A stretch of DNA of 64,000 bases from Brevundimonas halotolerans (GTDB lineage Bacteria; Pseudomonadota; Alphaproteobacteria; Caulobacterales; Caulobacteraceae): NCBI RefSeq assembly GCF_003730275.1, contig NZ_QTTA01000010.1:62001-126000 (forward strand), written 5' to 3'. The translations under genes were made by a program, and so were the position numbers. Shown one piece after another: positions 36,317 through 46,800 of the stretch. The notes below the pieces were generated by a model. The model worked only from the letters and a program-made list of their open reading frames with translations, made no database searches and had not been told where the DNA came from. Within the stretch, counting starts at the first letter, position 1. Each line of letters starts with the position of its first letter.

Positions 36317-37105
36317 ATGACCATCAGTGCGATTCCCTCCCAGGGCGGTGTCGAGGCAGCCATTCGGCGCGCCTCTGCCTCGACGGGTGTGGACTTTGAT
36401 TTCCTGATGAAGACGGCCCAGCGCGAGAGCGCCATGAACCCGTCGGCACGGGCGCGGACGTCGTCGGCGGCCGGCCTGTTCCAGTTCATCGAGCAGACCT
36501 GGCTGTCGACACTGAAGCAGCATGGCGGCAAGCACGGATACGGCCAGTATGCGGACCTGATCTACAAGGGGACGGACGGGCGCTGGCGCGTGGATGGCGC
36601 GGCACGGAATGTGGTGCTGGACCTGCGCTATGACCCGGTGGCGGCCTCGGCCATGGCGGGCGAGTTGACGGCGTCGAACGCGGCCTATCTGCGCGGGCGG
36701 ATTGGGCGCGAGCCGACGGCGGGTGACCTTTATGCCGCGCACTTTCTGGGACCGGCGGGGGCGGCCAAGCTGGTCGAGGCGGTCATTACGCGGCCGGGCG
36801 CCAGCGCGGCGGCCCTGTTTCCCCAAGCGGCGGCGGCCAACCGCTCGATCTTTTACCGGGACGGACGCCCGGCCACGGTCGGTGAGGTCTATGCCAATCT
36901 GACCAGCAAGGCGGGGCAGGGCATGCCCGCCAGTCCGTCGTCGGCGCCGGTGATCGACGCCCTGTCGCCCAAGGACCGGATGGTGGCGGATCAGATGGAC
37001 CGGATGCGTCAGGATCAGGGCCTGCTGGCGCTGTTGCTGGGTCAGGAGGGCGAAGAAGGCAATGCCGGGTTTATGCGGGCCTTTGTCGGCACGGCTGACG
37101 CCTGA
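36317..37105 (+). CDS. Lytic transglycosylase-like protein
   Basis: 262 residues. The region LMKTAQRESAMNPSARAR, with catalytic-type Glu, followed by SSAAGLFQFIEQTWLSTLK, matches the SLT goose-lysozyme-like fold. There is no obvious N-terminal signal peptide; export may be non-classical or via flagellar-type secretion. The C-terminal ~60 residues are acidic and Met-rich. It cleaves peptidoglycan glycan strands if active. Confidence 0.82.
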   Translation: MTISAIPSQGGVEAAIRRASASTGVDFDFLMKTAQRESAMNPSARARTSSAAGLFQFIEQTWLSTLKQHGGKHGYGQYADLIYKGTDGRWRVDGAARNVVLDLRYDPVAASAMAGELTASNAAYLRGRIGREPTAGDLYAAHFLGPAGAAKLVEAVITRPGASAAALFPQAAAANRSIFYRDGRPATVGEVYANLTSKAGQGMPASPSSAPVIDALSPKDRMVADQMDRMRQDQGLLALLLGQEGEEGNAGFMRAFVGTADA

Positions 37106-37203
37106 TCCAGCACGGTTGGTAAACTGTGCATTAAGCCTGTCGCGCGCATGCTTCGGATCGGGAATCGGAGCACACCGGTTCGTATAGCCTAGCTGAGTCC
37201 GAC

Positions 37204-38349
37204 ATGACGGCCTATCGCGCCCGCCTTACCGAGTTCGACATCCGCCGACTGATCAAGTCGACCGACGAGGACGAACGCGCGGCCGCGACTCACAAGCTTT
37301 GCCGGAACATGGAGCGGGTCGAGCTGACGCCGGAGGACCGTGAGGCGGCCGAGAAGATCCTGCGCGTTCTGGCCCATGATGCGGCGGAACTGGTGCGGCG
37401 CGCGATGGCGGTGACGCTCAAATCATCGGACCTGATCCCGCGCGATGTGGCGCGGCGGCTGGCGGCGGATGTGGACAGTGTGGCCCTGCCGATTATCGGC
37501 TTTTCGCCCGCCTTTTCCGACGAGGACCTGATCGAGATCGTCAAGGCGGGGTCGACCACCCGGCAGGTGGCGATCGCCGCCCGGCCCCGGGTGTCGCGCG
37601 ACGTCTGTCAGGTGCTGGCCGAGACCGGCAGCCGCGAGGCGGTGCGGACGCTGGCGGCCAATGACAACGCCGATCTGGCCGAAGACGCGATGAATGTGGT
37701 CGTCGACCGGTTTGCCGATGCCTCCGAAGTGCTGACCGCCCTGTCCTATCGCCAGGTGCTGCCGCCGGACATTACCGAGCGGCTGGTCGCCCATGTGTCG
37801 GAAACGGTGCGCGAGCATCTGATCAGTCGCCATGCCATCGCGCCCGAGGCGGCGATCCGTCTGTCGGCCCATGCGCGCGAGCGGGCGACGCTGGATCTGG
37901 TCGACCAAGCGGCCACCACGACGGACATGGCGACCTTTGTCTCGCGGCTGAACGGGCGCCGGGCGCTGACGCCGTCGCTGTTGCTGCGGGCGCTGGCGCG
38001 CGGGCAGCTGACCTTTGTCGAGCACGGGCTGGCCGAGCTGGCCCAGACGCCGCACGCGCGGACCTGGCTGATGGTGCATGACGCCGGGCCGCTGGGGCTG
38101 AAGGCCATCTATGACCGGGCGGGTCTACCGCCGCGCCTGTTCCAGGCGTTCCGGTCGGGGATCGATACCTGGCGGGCGCTGCAGGCTGAGGGCGCGGATT
38201 TCACCGCAGAGACCTTCCGCCAGCGCATGCTGGAACGCTTCCTGACGCAGCGGCCCAATGTGCCGCGCGAGGACCTGGCCTATCTGATGGAGCGGCTGGA
38301 CCGCGCGCCGATGCCGGTGGACGCGCAGCGGGCCGCTAACGCGGCCTGA
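37204..38349 (+). CDS. DUF2336 domain protein, copy 1
   Basis: 381 residues, all-helical and repetitive (HEAT-like), starting FDIRRLIKSTDEDERAAATHKLC and continuing with ELVRRAMAVTLKSSDLIPRDVARRLA. This matches the DUF2336 family, which is frequent in Caulobacterales and Rhodospirillales and has no established function. A convergent Hpt gene follows, then NAD kinase and a second DUF2336 gene. Confidence 0.85.
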   Translation: MTAYRARLTEFDIRRLIKSTDEDERAAATHKLCRNMERVELTPEDREAAEKILRVLAHDAAELVRRAMAVTLKSSDLIPRDVARRLAADVDSVALPIIGFSPAFSDEDLIEIVKAGSTTRQVAIAARPRVSRDVCQVLAETGSREAVRTLAANDNADLAEDAMNVVVDRFADASEVLTALSYRQVLPPDITERLVAHVSETVREHLISRHAIAPEAAIRLSAHARERATLDLVDQAATTTDMATFVSRLNGRRALTPSLLLRALARGQLTFVEHGLAELAQTPHARTWLMVHDAGPLGLKAIYDRAGLPPRLFQAFRSGIDTWRALQAEGADFTAETFRQRMLERFLTQRPNVPREDLAYLMERLDRAPMPVDAQRAANAA

Positions 38350-38351
38350 GG

Positions 38352-38373
38352 CCTTTGCCCCGCCGGGCAAAGG
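38352..38373 (+). terminator. Hairpin between DUF2336 and Hpt genes
   Basis: CCTTTGCCC and GGGCAAAGG form a perfect 9-bp stem with a CGCC loop, 2 bases after the DUF2336 stop. The T-run is poor (TGTCTTC), so it may act in both directions as a stabilising end. Confidence 0.65.
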
Positions 38374-38404
38374 TGTCTTCGAGGATCAGGGCGGTGCGGC
38401 GGGA

Positions 38405-38881
38405 TCAGGCCGCGTGTTCGGCGACGCGGGCTTCGAGCGTTTCGGCCAGGGTCTGGCCGACCGGGTGATCGTCGGTCTGGATCTTGTCGCGGACGACGGC
38501 GCGGATGGCGTCGATATGGGCATCGACCAGCACGATGGGCGCGGCCATGCGCTTTTCCGGGGCGTCCATCAGCTTGCACAGCGAACCGGCGAGGCGGGTC
38601 ACCAGCGGGTACTGATAGGTCGTGCCGAGGCCCTTGAGGTCGTGGGCGCGGAAGTAGAGGGCCTCGGCCGTTTCGGTATTGTAGCCCTTGTCGCGGATAT
38701 CGGCCTGGGCCTTGTCGAGCTTTTCGATTTCGTCCTGCAGCCATTGGGCGAACTGGGAGGACATGGCCTGCAGGGCTTCCTCGGCCTTGGCGATGGCCTT
38801 GGCGTCGACGCCGCCGAATCCACCACCGACCTTCAGGCGAAGGGTGTTGGGGGGACGAATGACCTGTGCCGGACCGCTCAT
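38405..38881 (-). CDS. Hpt-type histidine phosphotransfer protein
   Basis: 158 residues from the ATG at 38881. A helical domain contains AEALYFRAHDLKGLGTTYQY; His80 in AHDLKGLG is the expected phospho-accepting residue of an Hpt domain. The N-terminal ~35 residues are extended and Gly-rich. No kinase or response regulator is next to it, so it is an orphan phosphorelay component sitting between two DUF2336 genes. Confidence 0.85.
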   Translation of the reverse strand: MSGPAQVIRPPNTLRLKVGGGFGGVDAKAIAKAEEALQAMSSQFAQWLQDEIEKLDKAQADIRDKGYNTETAEALYFRAHDLKGLGTTYQYPLVTRLAGSLCKLMDAPEKRMAAPIVLVDAHIDAIRAVVRDKIQTDDHPVGQTLAETLEARVAEHAA

Positions 38882-38943
38882 CGGCTGCTCCTGTAGAAAT
38901 CTGGCCGTGATCATGCCCGGGGCGTCTTAAGAAGCCGTGACCG

Positions 38944-39726
38944 TCAGCCCGTGAATTGCTCGGCGAGCACCCGTTCCTCGAACGAGCGGCCGGGATCGAA
39001 CATCATGGTCAGGTTGATGTCGCGGCGCTCGCACACATCGACCCGGCGCACGCGACGGACCTCGAAACTGTCGGCGGTGGCGCTGACCGGGCGCTTGTCG
39101 GCCTCGAGGACCTCGAAGCTGACCTGGGCCTCGTGGGGCAGCAGGGCGCCGCGCCAGCGTCGGGGGCGGAAGGCACTGATCGGCGTCAGGGCCAGGATGC
39201 GGGCATCCAGCGGGATAATGGGGCCGTGGGCCGAGAGGTTATAGGCGGTCGAGCCGGCTGGCGTTGCGATCAGGCAGCCGTCGCAGCTGAGCTCCTCCAT
39301 CCGCACGCGGCCGTCGACGCGAATCCGCAGCTTGGCGCTTTGCCGGGTCTGGCGCAGCAGGGAGACCTCATTGATGGCGAGGCCGCTGTGGGTGGCGCCG
39401 CTTTCGCTCCAGGCGTCCATCTGCAGCGGGTGGATGACGGTGCGGTCGGCGGCGATCAAGCGCGGTAGCAGATCGTCCTCGTCATAGTCATTCATCAGAA
39501 AGCCGACGGAGCCGCGGTTCATGCCGTAGACGGGCGTGCCGCGCGCCAGATTGACGTGCAGGGTCTCGAGCATGAAGCCGTCCCCGCCCAGGGCGACAAT
39601 GACGTCGGCCTCGGTCTCGGGCACATGGGCGTAGCGGTCGCGCAGACGGGAAAGCGCGGCCTGGGCCTCGGGACGTTCGCTGGCCACAAAGGCGAGCCGG
39701 GGAGCGGGAGGAGGGGTCACGGTCAC
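38944..39726 (-). CDS. nadK: NAD kinase
   Basis: 260 residues from GTG 39726. The catalytic GGDG motif is in [16 protein letters not shown] near residue 48; [12 protein letters not shown] and [16 protein letters not shown] are further conserved parts. It phosphorylates NAD to NADP. The Hpt gene is 62 bases downstream on the same strand. Confidence 0.95.
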   Translation of the reverse strand: MTVTPPPAPRLAFVASERPEAQAALSRLRDRYAHVPETEADVIVALGGDGFMLETLHVNLARGTPVYGMNRGSVGFLMNDYDEDDLLPRLIAADRTVIHPLQMDAWSESGATHSGLAINEVSLLRQTRQSAKLRIRVDGRVRMEELSCDGCLIATPAGSTAYNLSAHGPIIPLDARILALTPISAFRPRRWRGALLPHEAQVSFEVLEADKRPVSATADSFEVRRVRRVDVCERRDINLTMMFDPGRSFEERVLAEQFTG

Positions 39727-39776
39727 AGGTGAGACCGGGGGTGCCGACTTGTCAAACGTCCATTGCCGGTCTGCGG

Positions 39777-40862
39777 TCAGGCGGCCGGGGCTGTGCCGTC
39801 GCCGATAAGGGCGCGAAGGGCTCGCGCGGCGGACTGGGGCGACAGGGCGCCCCGCAGCCAGACGGCGTTGCCGGCCTCACCGGGCGGGCCGCCGTTCAAC
39901 TGACGGATTTCGTAGAGCAGGGGCGGAAAGACCGCGCGATCAATCCCGACGGCCGCGCAGGCATAGTAGAGGGCTTCCGGTGTATTGTGCGTCAGGCAGG
40001 CCTTCACCTGGGCCATGGAGAAGCCACCGAGGACAACGAGGGCATGCTGGAACAGGCCCAGCTTTTTCTCGCGGATGGCCCGGATCAGATAGCCGGGGCG
40101 AAGCTGACCGGCGGCCTGAAGTTTCAGCACCAGACGTCTGTCCATCTCGTCGCGGTCCTCGTCGACCGGGGGCGGAGGTGTGCCCATACCGAGCGAGGTG
40201 AAGGCCGTCTGCACGGCATCCTCGACGGCGTCGTCGAGCCGGATGTCGGTGATGGCGAAGCGTTCGGCCATCGACTCGCGCAGGGCGGTGCCGATCCAGC
40301 TGTACAGTTGCCGGGCCATGGATTCGTCGAGCCGGGGATGGCGGGCGAGGGGCGCGCGCAGGGCCGCGAGGCGCCGTGAATGTTCGACGAGGCGGCGCAG
40401 ACCCTCGGCACTGATTTCTGCCGTGGCGTTGCCGGCCAGAGCCGTCAGGGGAGCGGGGTGGGCCTGATCCAGAATGGCATCGGCGACGCGAGCGCTGAGG
40501 TTAGGGCGGCGGGCCACCTCGATCTGATGTTCCAGACTGGCCTGGACGAGCACGGCCAGCAGGTCCTCATCCTTGAGGATCGGGCTTCGGGCGAGGATGG
40601 GGCGGGCGATCTCAATGTCGTCGAGCGCCAGAATATTGACGAGGGCGGGCGGCGCCCAGGTGGCTGTCGCCAGACGCTCGGAGAGGGCCTTGCGGATATC
40701 GTGTTCGGCCTGACGGGCCAGAACCAGGAAGATGTCGGTCAGGACCGGAGACAGATCCTGGCTGGTGGCCGGGTGCTGGTCGCACAGGGCCATGACGCCC
40801 ATCAGAAGTCGCTGCCGGTCCTCAAGGGACCGGCTGTGGGCGAGGGTCAGCAGGTCCGTCAT
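39777..40862 (-). CDS. DUF2336 domain protein, copy 2
   Basis: 361 residues from the ATG at 40862. It begins [20 protein letters not shown], a typical DUF2336 N-terminus, and carries helical repeats such as [20 protein letters not shown] and [21 protein letters not shown]. It is upstream of nadK and Hpt on the same strand and paralogous in family to the gene at 37204. Confidence 0.85.
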   Translation of the reverse strand: MTDLLTLAHSRSLEDRQRLLMGVMALCDQHPATSQDLSPVLTDIFLVLARQAEHDIRKALSERLATATWAPPALVNILALDDIEIARPILARSPILKDEDLLAVLVQASLEHQIEVARRPNLSARVADAILDQAHPAPLTALAGNATAEISAEGLRRLVEHSRRLAALRAPLARHPRLDESMARQLYSWIGTALRESMAERFAITDIRLDDAVEDAVQTAFTSLGMGTPPPPVDEDRDEMDRRLVLKLQAAGQLRPGYLIRAIREKKLGLFQHALVVLGGFSMAQVKACLTHNTPEALYYACAAVGIDRAVFPPLLYEIRQLNGGPPGEAGNAVWLRGALSPQSAARALRALIGDGTAPAA

Positions 40863-41095
40863 GGCCGCGCCGGGTGGCTGAAGGGGGCCTGTGTCTTCCA
40901 GGGCGACTGCCGTCACGATCGACAACTCCCGACACCTCAAGCCGACGACCGACTCGATACGATGTCAGGACGACTATCCGGCCAAGGCGGTGAAGACAGG
41001 GTTAACCACATCTTGCCGAGCTCTGCCGTGTCGCGCTGCGGCTTGACCGGATGGCCATACGGCGCGAGTTTCGCCTCGAAACGAGGAGACAGCCC

Positions 41096-41860
41096 ATGGC
41101 AGACGGAGCCCCCGCATCGCTGAAGTCGCGCGTGTCCGAGGCCGAATGGCAGGCGCGCGTCGATCTGGCGGCCCTGTATCGTCTGGTCGCCCTGCATGGC
41201 TGGGACGACATGATCTTCACCCACATTTCTGCGCGGGTGCCGGGGCCGGAGCATCACTTCCTGATCAACCCGTACGGCTATTATTTCGAGGAAATCACGG
41301 CCTCGTCGCTGGTGAAGGTCGATCTGGACGGCAACATTGTTCAGGAGACAACCAACTTCATCAATCCGGCCGGGTTCACCATCCATTCGGCCGTGCATGC
41401 GGCGCGCGAGGATGCGCACTTCGTCATCCATCTGCACACGGTGGCGGGGGTCGGTGTGGCGGCGCAGCAGCATGGCCTGCTGCCGGTCAGCCAGAACGCC
41501 TGTCTGTTGCAGCATCAGGTGGCCTATCACGGCTATGAGGGGCTGGCGCTGAACCACGATGAGCGCGAACGTCTGGTGGCAGATCTGGGCGACAAACCAC
41601 TGATGCTGCTGCGGAACCACGGCACGCTGGCGGTCGGTCAGACGGCGGCGGCGGCCTGGGTCGGGATGTTCTTCCTCGAGCGGGCCTGCGCCCAGCAGAT
41701 CGCCGCCCTGTCGGCGGGCCGCGACAATGTGCTGATCGCCCCGGATGCGGCGCAGAACGAGACGAAAGAACAGGGCAAGGGCATTGGCTTCATCTCGGCG
41801 CTGGCCTGGCCGGGCGCGCTGCGCATGCTGGACCGCAAGTCGCCTGGCTACGACGCCTGA
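41096..41860 (+). CDS. Class II aldolase/adducin family protein
   Basis: 254 residues from ATG 41096, preceded by GAGGAGA; an upstream ATG at 41051 is less likely. The metal-binding histidines are expected in VIHLHTVAGVGV and MLLRNHGTLAVG. FTHISARVPGPEHHFLINPYG is the usual N-terminal motif. The family includes fuculose-phosphate aldolases and many uncharacterised members; the substrate is unknown. The next gene starts 2 bases after its stop. Confidence 0.88.
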   Translation: MADGAPASLKSRVSEAEWQARVDLAALYRLVALHGWDDMIFTHISARVPGPEHHFLINPYGYYFEEITASSLVKVDLDGNIVQETTNFINPAGFTIHSAVHAAREDAHFVIHLHTVAGVGVAAQQHGLLPVSQNACLLQHQVAYHGYEGLALNHDERERLVADLGDKPLMLLRNHGTLAVGQTAAAAWVGMFFLERACAQQIAALSAGRDNVLIAPDAAQNETKEQGKGIGFISALAWPGALRMLDRKSPGYDA

Positions 41861-41862
41861 TC

Positions 41863-42645
41863 ATGGGGCGGGGGCTGGGCATAGGTCTGGTCCTTGCCGG
41901 CACGCTGGCAATGGCCTTTCCGGCAGCGGCCGGGCCCTGGACGCGTGAGCAGGCAACGGCGCAGTTCATCCTGAAATATGAAGTGATGCGGGCCGAGCGG
42001 GGGTTCGACCTGGATGGCAACAGCCAGCCCCTGCTGGCGGAGCGGCGCGACAGCAGCTTGAGCCTCTATGCCGAATACGGCCTGACCGACCGGCTGATGC
42101 TTGTGCTCAAGACCGACTGGCAAAGCGGCTCGGACGCCTTTGTCGACTATGAGGGGCGGGGGCCGCTGGAGATCGGCCTGGCCTGGCAGGTCTATCGCGA
42201 TCCGGCGAATGCTGTGGCGCTGCAGGTCAGCTATGCCGACGGCGGTGAGGGACGGAATGCCGGCTATGCCGCGCCGGGCGAGGGGACGGCCGACTGGGAG
42301 GTGCGGCTGTCGGCGGGACGGTCGGTGACGCCGCCGCAGCCTGTACTGGGGCTGCAGTCTGTGTTCGTCGATGTCCAGGGTGCGCGGCGGTTCCGGCAGG
42401 GGCTGGAGGACGAGACGCGTGTCGATGTGACCCTGGGCGGAAGATTCGGTCGGGACTGGATGGTGCTGGGCCAGCTGTACGGGGGGCAGGTGGACAACGG
42501 CGGGCCGCGCTGGCTGTCGGCCGAGACGTCGGTGGTGCGGGATCTGGGTGACTGGAGCCTACAGGTTGGATGGCGGACGGCGCTGGACGGGCGGGAGACG
42601 CCGCAGTCTGAAGGCTGGCTTGTGGGAGTCTGGCGACGGTTCTGA
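41863..42645 (+). CDS. Predicted outer-membrane beta-barrel protein
   Basis: 260 residues with a signal peptide ending AFPAAAG-PW. The rest has alternating beta-strand patterns (SSLSLYAEYGLTDRLMLVLK, WQVYRDPANAVALQVSY) and ends in a terminal Phe (VGVWRRF), as in BAM-assembled outer-membrane proteins. No specific family is recognised. It is probably co-transcribed with the aldolase gene. Confidence 0.65.
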   Translation: MGRGLGIGLVLAGTLAMAFPAAAGPWTREQATAQFILKYEVMRAERGFDLDGNSQPLLAERRDSSLSLYAEYGLTDRLMLVLKTDWQSGSDAFVDYEGRGPLEIGLAWQVYRDPANAVALQVSYADGGEGRNAGYAAPGEGTADWEVRLSAGRSVTPPQPVLGLQSVFVDVQGARRFRQGLEDETRVDVTLGGRFGRDWMVLGQLYGGQVDNGGPRWLSAETSVVRDLGDWSLQVGWRTALDGRETPQSEGWLVGVWRRF

Positions 42646-42761
42646 CCCTGCGACGGAACACCGCGCCGGAATCTGCAACCTGATGCGTTCCTGATTAGTA
42701 ATTGCGTCTGGCTGACAGACCGCTATGTGCTGCCCGTATTGCTGCAGGGACTTTCCGACAC

Positions 42762-43853
42762 GTGATCAAGCGCCACTTCCTCCTCGTCGCCGCTGGCGTT
42801 CTGGTCTTGCTGATGGCGGTCGCCGTCATCGTCCGGCTGTTGTTTGCCGATGACGGCGGCGGTCAGGGCGGGCCGGGGGGTGGCCGGGGCGGCGCCCAGG
42901 AAGTCGCGGCGTTTGAAACGACCGAGCGGACCTTTTCTGACACCCTTCAGCTGGTCGGCGTTGCGCGGGGGCAGCGGTCGGTCGAGATCGCTTCGACCAA
43001 CACCGAGCTGATCACGCGGGTGCTGTTCCGTGACGGCCAGTCGGTAAGGGCCGGCGCGCCGCTGGTCGAACTGCAGGCCCGCGAACAGGAAGCCGGGATG
43101 ATTGAGGCTCGGGCCCGCGTGGAGCAGGCCCAGCGGGACTATGATCGCAGCAAGGAATTGGTCGATCGGGGAATCGCGCCCCGGGTCAATCTGGAGCAGG
43201 CCGACTCGGCGCTGAAGGCCGCCCAGGCGTCGCTAGAAGCGGCTGAGGCGCGCCGGGGTGAGCGCGTGATCCGCGCGCCCTTTTCTGGGGTTCTGGGCCT
43301 GACGACGGTCACGCCGGGCACGCTGGTCGGGCCGGGCACGGTGATCACGACGCTGGACGACATCAGCACCATCCGCATCGATTTCCCGCTGCCCGAGCGC
43401 TACCTGTCGCGGGTCCAATCCGGCACGCCGATCAGTGCGACGGCCGACGCCTTCCCCGGCTCGCAGTTCACGGGCCGGATCGCGCGGGTCGATACGCGGA
43501 TCGATGAGGTGACCCGCTCGGCGACCGCGCGCGCGGAACTGCCCAATCCCGAGGGCCGGATTCGTCCAGGCATGTCGATGCGGGTGACCGTTCGGCAGGG
43601 CCAGCGCCAGAGCCTGGCCGTACCGGAGTCCGCTATCCAGTATGAGGGCGAGGGGGCCTTCGTCTATCGCATCATGCCCGCCGAGGCGGGGCAGATCGCC
43701 CAGCGCATCGAGGTCGAGACCGGAGTGGTCGAGGATGGCTATGTCGAGATCCTGTCGGGGCTCGACGCGGGTGAGACGGTCGTGGCCTCGGGCCTGAACC
43801 GGATCCAGCCGGGCGCGCCGGTCACGCTGGCCGGACGGAGCAACGGCCAATGA
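42762..43853 (+). CDS. RND efflux periplasmic adaptor (membrane fusion protein)
   Basis: 363 residues from GTG 42762, which gives an immediate N-terminal anchor (VIKRHFLLVAAGVLVLLMAVAV). A Gly-rich segment precedes the lipoyl-like halves (APLVELQAREQEAGMIEARA and RVIRAPFSGVLGL) joined by a helical hairpin, then a beta-barrel and membrane-proximal domain. It links the pump at 43850 to an outer-membrane channel not found here. It overlaps the pump gene by 4 bases. Confidence 0.93.
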   Translation: MIKRHFLLVAAGVLVLLMAVAVIVRLLFADDGGGQGGPGGGRGGAQEVAAFETTERTFSDTLQLVGVARGQRSVEIASTNTELITRVLFRDGQSVRAGAPLVELQAREQEAGMIEARARVEQAQRDYDRSKELVDRGIAPRVNLEQADSALKAAQASLEAAEARRGERVIRAPFSGVLGLTTVTPGTLVGPGTVITTLDDISTIRIDFPLPERYLSRVQSGTPISATADAFPGSQFTGRIARVDTRIDEVTRSATARAELPNPEGRIRPGMSMRVTVRQGQRQSLAVPESAIQYEGEGAFVYRIMPAEAGQIAQRIEVETGVVEDGYVEILSGLDAGETVVASGLNRIQPGAPVTLAGRSNGQ

Positions 43854-46800
43854 TGCTATCCGACATCGCCGTCCGCAGGCCCGTCTTTGCCGCCGTTGCG
43901 GCCATCGTGCTGTGCGTGATCGGGGCGGCGGCGTTCTTCTTCGTGCCGGTGCGCGAACTGCCCGATGTGGACCCGCCGATCGTGTCGGTGACCACCAGCT
44001 ATACGGGGGCCTCGGCCGAGGTGATCGAGAACCGGATCACGGAGCCGGTCGAGCAGCAGATTGCCGGTATCCAGGGCGTCGAAAGGATCACGTCATCCAG
44101 CCGCGACGGGCGTTCGAACGTCCGCATCGAGTTCTCGCTGGATACGGACCTGGACGTTGCGGCCAACGATGTGCGCGATCGGGTGTCGCGGGTGACCGGT
44201 CAGTTGCCGGATCAGGCCGATCCGCCGCGGGTGTCCAAGTCGGACGCGGACTCCCAGCCGATCATGATCGTCTTCCTGCGCTCGTCGGAGATGGATCGGC
44301 TGGAACTGACCGACTATGCGGAACGGTCGCTGACCGAGCGGTTCGCCACCCTGCCGGGCGTGGCCGAGGTGCGGATCTATGGCGAGCAGCGCTATGCGAT
44401 GCGCGTATGGCTGGACGCCGATGCGCTGGCGGCGCGCGGTCTGACCGTATCGGACGTCGAGAGCGCCCTGACGTCCCAGAATATCGAACTGCCTGCGGGG
44501 ACACTGGAGTCGACCGACAAGGACTATACGATCCGGGTAGCCCGCAACTATGCCACGGCTAGCGACTTCGCCAACCTGCCGATATTGAATGGCGGGTCTG
44601 CATCCGGGTCGGGCATATCGGGCGCGGTTGCCGGCGGCTATGTGACCCGACTGGGCGACATCGCCCGCATCGAGGAGGCCCCCGAGGACGACCGCCGCCT
44701 GTTCCGGGGCAATGGTCTGGATCAGATCGGTCTGGCCATCACCCGACAGTCCCAGGCCAACGACCTGGCCATTTCCGAAGGCGTGCGCGCCATGATCGAG
44801 CAGGTCAGCCCGACCCTGCCCGAGGGGGCGGAACTGGTCATTGGATCGGACAACTCAGTGTTCACCTCACACGCCATTGATGAGGTCTGGATCACCGTCG
44901 GCATCGCCCTTGGGCTGGTGGCGCTGGTCAATTTCATCTTTCTGGGAACGCTCAGGGCGGCGCTGATCCCGTCGATCATCGCGCCGATCTGTCTGCTGTG
45001 CATCTTCATCGTGCTGGCGGCCTTCGGCTTTTCGCTGAACCTGTTGACGCTGCTGGCCATGGTGCTGGCCATCGGACTGGTCGTCGACGACGCCATCGTC
45101 GTGACCGAGAACATCCAGCGTCGCCTGGACCATGGCGAGCCGCCGCTGGTCGCCGCCGAGCGCGGCACGCGTCAGGTGTTCTTCGCCGTTGTCGCCACCA
45201 CGATCGTGCTGCTCTCGGTCTTTGCACCGCTTCTGTTCCTGCCCGGCTATGTCGGACGGCTGTTCGTGGAACTGGCGGCGGCCATCGCCGGGGCCGTGGC
45301 CTTCTCGGCCTTCCTGGCGCTGACCCTGTCGCCGATGCTGGCTTCGAAGCTGTTGCGGCCCGCCAGCGGTTCGGGTTTCGTGGCGCGCAAGGTCGACGCG
45401 GGCATGGACCGGCTGAAGACCTCCTATCAGCACTCGCTGAACGCCATGCTGGGGGTTCGCAAGGCGCTGATCGCCACCATCGCCGTGGTGGTGTTTGTCG
45501 CCCTGGGGGCCGTCGGCATGTTCATGACCCTGCCCAGCGAACTGGTCCCGCCCGAGGACCGCGGCAGTATCTTCATCCGCGTTCAGGGCCCTGAGGGCGC
45601 AGGCTATGACTATACGCGCGACATCATGATGGGCATCGAGCCCATTCTGGCCAGCTACGCCCAGACCGGCGAGGTCGAGAGCTATTTCATTTCTGCCCCC
45701 GGCTGGGGCGGGGGCAATAATGGCGGCAACGCCAGCCTCAGCCTGACCGATTGGGGCGACCGTGAGCGCTCGGCTGACGAGATCGCCCAGGATTTGAACC
45801 GCCAGCTTCGGAGCCAGCCCGGCGCCCAGGTCAATGCCTTTGCCCGCAGCGGCCTGTCGCGCGGCGGTGGGGGCAACAGCGTCGAAATGGTCATGACCGG
45901 GCCCGAGTATGGAAGCATGTTCCAGTGGGTCCAGCCGATCATGGCCGCGGCCCTGGCCAACCCCAATCTGTCACGCCCACGCCTTGACTATGAGCCGAAC
46001 TCGCCACGCCTGCTGGTCAATGTTGATCCGGAGCAGGCCGCCAATCTGGGGGTTTCGTCGCAGGAGATCGGGAGGACCCTGCAGACCATGTTCGGGTCGC
46101 GCCGGGCCACGACCTATATCAAGGGCGGGCAGGAATACGATGTCATCTTGCAGACCGAACGCGCCGACCGCGCCGCAGTCAGCGACCTGGAAACCCTCTA
46201 TGTCGGCACGAGAGCGGGGGGCGTCGTACCGTTGTCGTCGGTGGTCGAGACCCAGACCTCGGGGGATACGCCGGACCGGCGTCGTCTGGACCGGCAGCGC
46301 GCGATCAGCCTCTCGGTTGACCTGAACCCCGGCTACACCGTCGGTGACGCCATCGCCTTTTTCGAGGCGGAGGTCGCGAAACAACCGCCCGGTGTCGCCA
46401 CGATCCAGTGGGGCGGCGCGGCCCGTGATCAGCAGGAATCCGGCGGTGCCGTCGTTGCGGCCTTCGGTCTGGCGCTGCTGCTGGTCTTCCTGGTGCTGGC
46501 GGCCCAGTTCGAAAGCTGGATCACGCCGGCGGTCATCATGCTGACCGTGCCGTTGGCGGCGGCAGGCGGGCTGTTCGGTCTGGTGATGATCGGCTCCAGC
46601 CTGAATATCTATTCGCAGATCGGGCTGATCATCCTGATCGGGGTAGCGGCCAAGAACGGCATTCTGATCGTCGAGTTCGCCAACCAGCTGCGGGATCAGG
46701 GACGGTCTGTGCGTGAGGCCATTATCGAGGCCTCGGCCCTGCGTCTGCGCCCGATCATCATGACGTCGATCGCCACGGCCTTCGGGGCCTTGCCGCTGAT

